Assembly (NCBI RefSeq): GCF_032854445.1
Contig: NC_088307.1
Coordinates: 20,214,001-20,278,000, forward strand
Length of the DNA: 64,000 nt
Direction of reading: 5' to 3'
DNA from: Liolophura sinensis
Taxonomy: Eukaryota; Mollusca; Polyplacophora; Chitonida; Chitonidae
Shown here: positions 25,701 through 37,700 of the stretch, piece after piece
Layout: each line of letters begins with the position of its first letter
Numbering within the stretch: position 1 is the stretch's first letter
Notes under the pieces: generated by a model
The model's input: the letters and a program-made list of their open reading frames with translations, nothing else
What the model was told of the DNA's origin: nothing
The model's database searches: none
Translations under genes and position numbers: made by a program

Positions 25701-28700
25701 TCCATGCAAAACTTTCAATACAATTATTAACTTTTCGAATGTCCTATTCTGACCACTGTGACATTTATTAGACTCTATTAAGGCAATGTAGTATTTCGTA
25801 AAAACGTATGTAGTCAAACTTTATATATGTAGACACTAAAACTTTTTTATACCTCTAGACCAACTTACATGAAACTTCGTAAAAGTTTTGCCACAAATTA
25901 CGTCGTCTTATGGAGCTTTAACCTCAACAATAACACGTAACATTTACAAGACATTTATTTTTCAAAAATTTGCATGACGAGCTCAAGGAAATAAGATTTT
26001 CTGCAGACTGTAGTTTTCTCGCAAAAGCCTTTCTTTTCTTCTTGAAAAATATAAAGTTATTTTGAACGATTTGTTGTTGTGAAAAAAGAGAAAGACACAA
26101 GATGGAGTTGACTTGTTCATGCCTGGTATTGTGATCAATTCTCTCCATAAAACCACAATAACTTATTACTGGCTTCATATCCACAAAATTAGAATCTTGA
26201 AGATTTATCCCAAACCAAGGTGAAATGTGGCTGCACGACTTGACAACCGATTTCACTCAGCTGTTGCGTTGATCTGTAATGTTTTCAAGCTATAAGGTTT
26301 CGGCGCCATCTTAGACTATTTTCAAACTTTGTTCTCTTAATGAGCTCATCAGTATTTCTCAAATTGCTCAGTGCATTGTTTAACGTAAGACATTTTAGTT
26401 GACAGAGCAAACCATCTCACCTCAGCCTCGCGCTTCTTCTTAAAAATTACGTGATCCTCAATGACTATTGGTTTCTGTTGCAAAAAAGTTCATGACGATG
26501 ATTGGAAAGTTTGACGTTGATACAATGTGCAAAGCAAACGATAAATAATTCGGAGAAAATGACGCCGCAAATACAATGTAAAATTTGATGGATTTACATA
26601 TGTTTTTCAGGACAAGGTTATTTGCCTCTTTTCCATTTTATTTTACCATATTTTGTCTACTTTGTACCACGAAACTGTCTTTCATCGTTTTGTCTCTTAC
26701 TGCTCTGAGCGTTTTAGGGTTGGTTTAAAATGTGGCCCATTTATAAATGATTTAGAATTTTGGCAAACTTTCCCAGGTTTCGCCAACCGCAAACTTTACT
26801 GTCAAAATATAAAAGACACGAGCACCATATTCGCGATTTCTTGAACGTTAAATCTCTTACCATGAAAGTATAAATAATCATAGTTATAGGTCTCCATTGG
26901 GTTTCCGATCAACTGTACGTCCATGCACAAAATGTTCGATTTCTAAGAATGACGTGTATCTCACCTGCGCTTCTCTCTTTGTATTGTATACGATATGATC
27001 CCCGATAATAATAGGTTTTTGAAGTTGAAGGAAAAATTTAGATATATCCTGTAAACATGAGTGCCTTTCAGTTTTTAGCTTTTTTTGACAATTTTAGCTT
27101 TTAAAGCAACAGTTAGGAAGGCGCCAACAATCTTTTGTAATTGATATTGTATGAAACGCCGTAAAATTACTGATTTCATCTATGATGATGAACATGTATA
27201 ACAGTTTTGACGTCATCAACTCTGTCTCTCACCTCGGCTCCTCTCTTCTTTTTTAACATCACACCATCCTCAATAACGATCGGTCTCTGGAAAGAAACAC
27301 ATGTGGAAAGTCATGAAACGATTCTTATACAATAGTACAATTTGAAAAACTAATCGATATTAGACAACTAGTAAACTTAGTAACTTTGATAATTGTGTTG
27401 AAGAAAATTTAAAACTGTCAGTATATTTTCAGACCACAACATCCTGTCTGACATGTGCGTGTATCACCAGTTCTCCATTAACAACCAACATTACGTCGAA
27501 CACATATCTCACAGTAGACCGAGTTTATTTTTTGTTCTATTTAGTTCAACAAAATAGATTTTCTGTAGGTTGTAGTTTTCTCACAAAATCCTCTCTAATG
27601 TTCTTGAAAAATGTAACGTTTTCTTGAACGATTTGTTGCAGCGAAAAAAGAAAAAGACACAAGACGCAGTTGTCTTTTTCATGCTTGATCCCGTGATAAA
27701 CTTTCTTTCCAACACAACATGTACTCGTTACTGCCTTCACATCCACATGTTCAAAATTAAAGATTTACCGCAAAACAAAACTGAAATTTGGTTGCACGAC
27801 TTGACAACCGATTTCACTCAATTATTGCGTTGATATGTAACATTATCGCCCCACAAATGCTCGGCGCCATCTTAGATTTTTTTTAGAGCTTTGTTCTCTT
27901 AATGAGCTCATCAGTAGTTCTAAAGTTTCTCAGTGCAGTGTTTAACTTATGACATTTTCGTTGACAGCGTAAATCATCTCACCTCAGCCTCACGTTTCTT
28001 CTTGAAAATTATTTGATCCTCAATGATTGCTGGTTTCTGTTGAAGGTGAGTTCATGACGATGATTGGAAAGTTTGACATTGAGATACGGTACAAAGCAAA
28101 CGATAAACAATTAGGAGAAAATGACGCTGCAAATACAATGTAACATTTTGATATATGTACATATTTTTAAGCATAATGATATATTTTGCCTACCTTGTAC
28201 CACCGTCTAATCTTTCTTCATTATGTTTCTTACAGATTTAAGGTTTTCGTGTTAATTCGGGAGTTGACCGATTTATAAATGACAATATTTAAAAATGTTC
28301 TAAGCTCAAGGAACACAGGTTTTGTATATGCAGATTAATTTGAAATGGGGTTTATTATCAGTGCGGCGCATGCGTGAGGTAGAATTCCACTACCTACGCT
28401 AGGTGGGTGCTACGATCATTATGAAACTATGACGCTGGCCCATTCATGCAATAAAACTTTATAAAGTTTTAATGGTAATGAACCCTGTGTAGATACTGAC
28501 ACATTTTTTTTGGAGCAAAACTTGGATTGAATGTGGACTGATTTTCGCGAAAAATCTCCGGTAAATCCTCCTAAAGACTTTGTATCACTTACATACCAAA
28601 CGATTTCCACAGAAATATTACTTGCTTTTTTCGAACAGCTGTTATGTTATGGTAGAAGAAACTGGGCCCCGAGCTTCAAAGTCTAGTTATTTAAATGTGT

Positions 28701-31700
28701 CCCAATTCTGCAACAGATGTTTTATCGGGATTCTTTCGATATCTGTAATCAAGAATAAACACCAGTCCACAGGAAGTTTTTTTTTACTTTTTGTGTATGA
28801 ACAGCGCTCTTAATCCACACTGAAGGTATTATACGCCGGTATTAGTTGTAAGTCTACTACTACTCAAGAACGGAACGAAAAAGTAAGTAATAAGGCTGGT
28901 CTTTTGCATAAAGAAACAGGAAATAAATAATACCTTGGGGGTTCGCTTCTTACGTTTCATAACATCATCCTCAACAATGATGTCTTTCTGTTGAACAAAG
29001 AGAGATCAGTGAGTACTTGCACTTAAATGTCAACTCTGCACACTATTCCATCGGTTAAGGACATCCACATATACTTGTTGACAAATACGTAAAAAAAAAA
29101 TATTCCGCTGACGCTTTTGGCTAACAACCTATCAGCATTTTAACTAAACGTCATAGACAACAAGGTTAGACATGGTTATTTATCCGGGCTATACAATGAC
29201 ACGTTCAAAAACAGTTACAACAGATTTGGTTCAAGAAAATTTCTCGTAACAACAAAAGAAGTCTTACTGTAAATTTACAAACCAATACACGTAACTGCAA
29301 GCCTTTCAGGGAAGTTGTCAGTAATATGTCTCCATTATTGACAGGCTTAACTTTTAAAACAACAGTCAGGGAGGCACCAACAATCCTGTATAAATAATAT
29401 TCCTTGGAAAGTCGCCGAAATATACGATTACGTCCATAATAAGGAAATTGTATAACAGCCTTGACGTCATCAACTCTTTCTCTCACCTTGGCTTCTCGCT
29501 TCTTTTTGAAAATTACATTTTCGTCAATAACGATTGATCCCCGAGAGGAAAAAAATGATGAATAGCGCAAAAACGATTGTCATAAGATTGTAAAATAGCT
29601 TTTTGTAATAAGGTACAAAATGTCGGCTTATAACCCTCTAAAACCAAACAGCGTGCCTTTCGACAGCAAATTACATGCGGCAGAATTTTCGCTAAAGGAA
29701 TCGCGCTAGGTTTGCTCCAACTTTAATGTAGGCCACCGTCGTATAAGTAAAATATTTTTTTCAACTTTTAAAACAACAGTTAGAGAGGCCCCAACAATCT
29801 TGTATAAATATAACTCTTTCTCTCACCTCGGCTTCTCGCTTCTTTTTGAACATGACAACATCCTCAACAACGACTGGTTTCTGGGAAGAAAAAAATGGGG
29901 AAAATTGTGAACACGATTATTATGAAATCGGAAAATAATTAAAATAAGATACAAAATGTCGCGTAAAAACGCTATAAAACCAAAACAGCCTGCCTTACGA
30001 AAGCAAACTGCGTGTACAAAAAATGATTTTCTCAAGATATAACACTAACAAAGATATAGCAGATGGTGTTGTTCTTGTCGTAATTTGAAAGCTATAACAT
30101 CCTCAACAACGATTGGTTTCTGAGAAGAAAAAAAATGGGAAAAAAGTGTGAAGATGATTCTCATAAAATCGGAAACTCAATATACCATCAAATGTGGTTC
30201 CATGCACAAAGCGTTTATTTTCTAAAATAATGTGTATCTTACCTCAGCTTCTCTCTTCTTCTTGTACATGATGTCATCTTCGATAATACTAGGTTTCTGA
30301 AGGTGAAGAAACAATATGTACATCATGTGTAACCATGGGCTACAAGCCAGCTTATCGCAAACAGATGAAAAGCCAGCCTTATAAGTATTGTTTGAAATCA
30401 TTTGATGAGCACATTTGTTTATCGGTCATGTAAAACTTCTAACACAGATGTATATTTGTAAGGAATTCATTTTTCATATGTTACCCACCGCAACATTTAA
30501 ACAACCCTGTTACAACTATACGGTATCACCTTTTCGTATACTGCGTATACTCTTGTTTTACATTTGGATAGTTTTATATAGCTCGTTTATATTACGTTTA
30601 TATAGCTCTGGGACTATCTGCTCAAATCTTCGCCAAATATTTTATTAAATTTTCTTGCAAAGTACGTTGTCTTGTAGCACTATAACCTAAACACTGGCAC
30701 CTGTGAAAAAACTGTTACAAGAAAATTGATTCACAAAAAATTGTTCAAGGGGTCCTTGTCTTGTAATCACATAAAGACTTACTTTAAATTTAGACATCAT
30801 TACTCGTAATTGGAAACTTCTTACATAGCGCGTCGCTATTTCGCAGGTGTGATATTGTCATAGTTTGCCACGTGTATTTGCTTACATCATAGCACATGTG
30901 TATGTTTACATCACATGATCAGCTCCCCTATATTAATATTCATGACGTTGCAGCACAGCGATTGGCTAATAATACGTAAATAACGGACTGAGGGACTGCT
31001 CAAGGTGATGAACAGAGTGGAATAGAGTGACTGTATGAAAGGAGACGCTGTTTCGAGTCCTTTATTTATTTATACTTTCTTACGTCAAAAGACGGTAACA
31101 TAAAAGTATTACAGCAAGTATTGACTTTTAATACTCCAGTTACTTGCAAATAGTGTACATGCTTGTTATTGCTTTAAGTCCATTTTTAATAAAGAATTCT
31201 TACAATGTCATGGAATGCCCCATGTTAGAGAACTTGCAAACAATAGTGTACATGCTTGTTATTGCTTTAAGTCCATTTTTAATAAAGAATTCTTACGATG
31301 TCATGGAATGCGCCATGTTAGAGAAACCGGAAGTAGGATGTCTGGACAAATCATATTTGAACGGTAAGGCTTGAACTGATGATGTTGACTTTATATAAAA
31401 AGAAAATTACTTGGGGCATTCTAAAATAATAGTAAAAATTCGATTGGTTGCGCATTGATATACGGTGGAAAATCTGCGGATAACACTTTAAATAACGAAC
31501 GTATCAAAAGAATTCAACAGGAGTATAATTTGTTTTTTGTTATGTTTTGGTAGAAGAAGACGGTAGAAATTAACAAAAATCGTGTTGTTCAGTGAGGAGA
31601 TTTGCAGCATTGTTAGCTGTTGTGGATTGGCTGTTTCATAGTCACATGTGGCGTATATGCTTTCACGATGGATGCCATGCAGCCTTTTACATACATGTGC

Positions 31701-34700
31701 AGTGTATATGTGGATTTACGAGTGACATCGTATTACCGAATTTTCCAACATGGATCATCTCATGGTCTAGTAATATTTCATATTAAAAACTGATTAATAT
31801 AGTTACCAAGAACTTCAGAATAAAATAACCGTGCACGTTAAAGAACTTTTCCAGTTTCCACCGAAAGACCTAAAACTATATTGTTTGTTGTCTTTTCTTT
31901 TAGTCATAACTAGGATAGCATCTTTTGCATCGTCCTCGTCACTTCGCGCTTATTGCGGTGTGGATACTAACACGTTGTGGTGTAGATGCTAACATGTTGT
32001 GGGGTAGATACTAACATGTTGTTATGTAGACACTAACACGGTGTGGTGTAGATACTAACACGTTGCGGTGTAGATACTGACATGTGACACGTGTAGAGAC
32101 TAACACGGTGTGGTGTAGATACTAACAGGTTGCGGTGTAGATTCTCACATGGGACACGTGTAGATACTAACTCGGTGTGGTGTGGATACTACCACGTTGC
32201 TGTGTAGATGCTAACATGTTGTAGGGTAGATACTAACATGTTGTTATGTAGACACGAACACGGTGTGGTGTAGATACTAACACGTTGCGGTGTAGATACT
32301 GACATGTGACACGTGTAGATACTAACACGTTGTGGTGTAGATACTAACATGTTGGGGTATAGATACTAACATTGTGTGGTGTAGATACTAACAAGTTGCG
32401 GTGTAGATACTAACACGTTTGGGTGTAGATACAAACACGTTGCGGTGTAGATACTAACACGTTGCGGTGTAGATACGAACACGCTGCAGTGTAGATACTA
32501 ACACGTTGCGGTGTAGATACTAACACGTTGCGGTGTAGATACTAACACGTTTCGGTGTAGATACTAACACGTTGCGGTGTAGATACTAACACGTTGCGGT
32601 GTAGATACTAACACGTTGCGGTGTAGATACTAACACGCTGCGGCGTAGATACAAACACGTTGCGGTGTAGATACTAACACGTTGCGGTGTAGATACCTAC
32701 ACGTTGCGGTGTAGATACTAACACGTTGCGGTGTAGACAACGCAATCTTGTGTTGGTAAATTTGTGCTGAACATCACTGAAATTTACTTTTACGTCTGTG
32801 AGGATAAAGATGTATGACATTTTAGACATCATCAATTCTTTCTCCTCGCTTCTTTCTAAAAATTACATCATCCACAATAACGATCGGACTCTGGGAAGAA
32901 AGAAATGGGGAAAAGCGTAAAGGCGATTTTTTTTATAAAATCGTGCAGTTTCATAATTACACATGTTGACATTGACACAAGGAGAAATACGTAAAATGTC
33001 TTAAAAAATATAACGCTGTGTTAAAGGATTTGTTTCTGGTGAAAAAATAAGAGAGACAAAAGATGGCATTGATTTGTCCATGTCTCATCTCTCACCGGAA
33101 AATCAAACTGAAATGTGGTTTCATTATTTGACAACCGACTTCACTGAATTATTGCGTTGATCTGTAACATTGTCCAGCCGCAAATACTCGGCGCCATCTT
33201 AGATATTTTAAAGCTTTGTTCCCTTAATAAGCGCATAAGTAGTTCTTAAATTTCTCACTGCGTTGTTTGACGTATGACATTTTCTTTGACAGAGTGAAGT
33301 ATCTCACCTCAGCCTCGCGCTTCTTCTTGAACATCAGGTCATCCTCAATGACTATTGGTTTCTGTTGAACGAGAATTCATGGCGATGATTGGAAAGTTTG
33401 GCATTGAGACAAGGTGCAAAGTAAACGAAAAATTGTTCGGGGAAAATGACGCTGCAAATACAATATAACCTTTGATAGATATATATATATATTTAAGCAT
33501 AATGATACATTTTGCCTACATTGTACCACAATTCAATCTTTCTTCATTTTGTTTCTTACAGCTTTAAGAGTTTTAGAGTTAAAACTCTAATCCCCCTTGG
33601 GAATCGACCGATATATAAATGACAATAACTTTCAAAACTCAAGGAGCACAAGGTTTCTGTATGGAGATTCTTCTGGAACGTGGTTTATTATCAGTGCGGC
33701 GCATGCGTCAGGTACAGTTCTACTTCCTACGCTAGGCGGGTGCTAGAATCATTGTAAGGATAAATCTAGACTGGAATAGTTCACCACTTTTTAACGTTCA
33801 AACTCTAACAAAGAAGTATTAATCATTATGGTAATGGGCCTAAAGTGAGTTCACCATCAAATGAAGTTCCACACACAAAGTGTTTACTTTCTAAGAATGA
33901 CCTGTATCTCACCTCAGCATCTCTCTTCTTCCTGAACAAAACATGATCTTCGATAACAACAGGTTTCTGAGGGTTAAGAAAAAACATATCATATCACGTG
34001 ACCATGCGTGCAAGCTTATAGCAAGCGTTTAAGGTTTAAGGTGAGGTGTAGATACTAACACTTTGTAGTTTAGATACTAACACGTTTCGGTGTAGATACT
34101 AACACGTTTCGGTGTAGATACTGACATGCTGGGGTGCAGATACTAACACGTTGGGGTGTACATACTGACACGCTGGGTTCTAGATGCTGACGTGTTGGGG
34201 TGGAAATACTTAGACGATGTGGTGTACATACTTACATGTTGGTAGTAGATGCTAACACTCTGCGGTGTGGATACGAACACTGCGGTGTGGATATTAACAC
34301 GCTGCGGTGTAGATAGTAACACGTTGCGGTGTAGATACTGACAAGGTTTGGTGTGGATATTACCACGTTGAGGTGTAGATACCAATACGTTGGGGTGTAG
34401 ATACTGACACGCTGCGGCGTAGATACTAACACGCTTATATTAATAAGCGTGTTAGTATCTACGCCGTATTAATAATGGATATTAACACGTTGCGGTGTGG
34501 ATATTAAAACGTTGCGGTGTAGATACTAACACGCTAACACGCACACGGTTGTCAAGCGCAATCACGCTTGACAACACTTTATATGTACACGGACACCTGA
34601 CATGTATACTATAAATTTGTCCTCTTTATAAACCAGAACATTTTGTGTAAATAATGTTGAATGCCCAGCTTCTTCCAAAACGACGAGTTGCTTATCAGGT

Positions 34701-37700
34701 ATTAGCAAAAGTCACCTGCAATTCCCGTCCTCACACTCAACGGGAAAAAACTCGTTAACTGTAGGAAAATGTGAGTGTTTACCAAAAAAAAAAAAAAAAA
34801 AAAAAACAGCTCAGATTATACTTGAACTACATGTACATGTTTTGACAGTATAGGAAGGATTCTGAAGTTTGAAGAAGTTTAAGCGCGACCCATTTTAGGA
34901 ACTTTTTTTCAGATTTCGAACGGCAACTTTTTTATAATAACAAAAATTTGATTGGATGTGGACTGAGTTTTGGTAAAAAAATCTCCCGTAAGGCCTCCTT
35001 ATAACTAACGTACCAAAAGATTTCAACTGGAATATTATTTGTTTTGCGAACAGCTGTTGTGTTTATGGAGAAGAATATGGGCCTCGAGTTTCAAAGTGAT
35101 GTGTCCTGATTCTTTAACAGATGTTTTATCGGGTTTCTTTCGATATCTGTAATCAAGAATAAACACCAGTCGAACAGAAACAAGTTTTTAACTTGTTGTA
35201 TTATGATCGGCTTGAACCACACTGAAGGTATTAGACTCCTTTATTAGTCGTAAATCTACTAATACTCGAACACAGAAACGAAAAGTAAGTTATAAGGCTG
35301 TTCTTTTGTAAAAAGAAACAGATAGTGATGTAAGTAATACCTTGGGAGTTCGCTTCTTGCGTTTCATAATATCTTCCTCAACAACGATGTCTTCCTGTTG
35401 AACAAGGAGAGACCGACCAGGACTTGCACTTAAATATCAACTCAGCACTCTATTCCATTAGTTAAGGACATCCACATATACTTGTTGACAAACACGTAAA
35501 ATATATTCAGCTGACACTTTTGGCTTAGACAATAGACAACAAGGCTGAAAATGGTTATTTAATGTTTTTTTGTGATTTTAAAATTAAGCATTACTAAACA
35601 ACTAATAAGTGTAGCAAATCGTGCAGATGGTCTTGAACAACAATTAAAACATCCTGTCTGAATTGCGCGTATGTCATCACTTCTCCATTAAGAGCCAACA
35701 TTACGTAGACCATGTATCTCACAGTAGACCAAGTTTACTTTTGGCTATATTCAGTTCAAGGAAATAAGATTTTCTTCATATTGTATTTTTCTCACCACAG
35801 CCCTCTTCTTCTTAAAAAATAATATGTTATCTTATTACGAAAAATTTATTTCCGCGGAGAAAGAAAAGGTATAGCAGATGGTGTTGTCCTTTCCATATCT
35901 GGTCTTGCGGTAACTTCTTTCCCAATCACAATGCTGTCTCTACACCTACATGTGGCGTACTACTGGGTCCATGTCCAACTGTCAAACATTTCACAGTTTC
36001 AGCTGTTGTTATCTACCTGTTATGAACCCTGTATAGTCATGCTTTATATATGTAAACATGAGAATGTTTGTATAGGTCTAAGCCCACCTACACAAACAGG
36101 TATGCCACAAATTACGTCTCCTTATGTCGCTTTACCCTAAACAATGACACGTTCAAAAAGAGTTACAACAGATTTGGTTCAAGAAAATATCTCGTAACAA
36201 CAAGTCCAACTGTAAATTTTGAAACCAGTACACGTAACTGTAAGCCTTTCATTGAAGTTGTCAGTGGCATGTCCCCATTATTGACAGGCTTAACTTTTAA
36301 AACAACAGTTTAAAAGGCTTGTACGAAAAACATTGTATGGAACGTCGCCGAAATATTCGATAAAGTCTATGATGATAAAATGAATATCAGTAGTGACTTG
36401 ATCAACTCTTTCTCTCACCTCGGCTTCTCGCTTCTTTTTGAAAACTATAATATCCTCAACAGCGATTGGTTCCTGGGAAGAAATAAAATGGGAAAAAGTG
36501 TGAGGACGATTTTTGATAAAATCGGAAAATAATATTTTGTAATAAGTTACAAAATTTCGCCTTATAGCGCTATAAAACCAAATAGCCTACCTAGGGAAAT
36601 CAAATTACATGTTCAAGAAATTTGATGTAAGAACTTTTGCTAAGGGAATCTCGCCCGGTTTCCTCGCACCATTATGCTGACTACCGTGGTATATGTAAAC
36701 TGTTCTTAAGTACAGTGTGGAATACCAGTCAAACAAATAAATCAATATGAAGGAATCTCTGTCATGTTATAAGCTAGTTCTTGCTGTTTCAGTTGCCAAC
36801 ACAAGTATTTGCAATGTTTCAATGAAGATGATGGTGTGTCGTTTTTACTGACGATTGTTGTTACAGTAGCATTGTACATATAGCAGTGTATGGAAGTTCG
36901 CACAAATACGCTTATAAAGAAGAAATGCAGCAGCTTGCAGTAGCACTTTCTCTCACTCCAGCTTCTTGTTGTAGATAAGAATGCTGGAAAATATTTTACA
37001 AACAGTGGTTATTTACCCTAGTGGATGTATTTTTGGTGATTTGAAAATTAAGCAGTATTAAATAACTAACAAGGGTAGAAAACCTTTAATCTTGTCTTGA
37101 ACAAAAATCAAAATTTTCAATATATTTTCATACTATAACATCCTGTTCGACATGCGTGTGTACGTGTATCGCCATTTTTTCATAACACACAGGGTTTAAT
37201 CACGGCTCTATCTGGTTCAAGGAAATAAGATTTTCTTCATATTGTACCTTTCTCACCACAACGTCTCTCTGAAAAAATATTACGTTATTTTGACCAATTT
37301 GTTTCCATGAAAAAAGAAAAGATAGAGAAGATAAAGTTCTCTTTTCCATATCTGAACTTGTTATAATTTCTTTTCCCAACAAAATATCTAACATATTAAT
37401 GGATTAATATAAAAATGTTAAATGTTATTTATTTATTTATTTGATTGGTGTTTACGGGCATAGACCGGGGAAACCCACGACCATCCGCAGGTTGCCGCAG
37501 GATCTCTGAAAGTTTAAGCACAAAACCAAACTGAAATACGACTTTACGTCTTAATAACGGACTTATTCTATGAGCTCTTAATAAGTATAAAATTAGTTCT
37601 CAAAAATAGTAATTCGTCGATTAACGTGAGATATTTATGTGGTCAAAGTGAACTGAATATACCATCAAATGTAGTTCCATGCACAAAGTGTTTATTTTCT

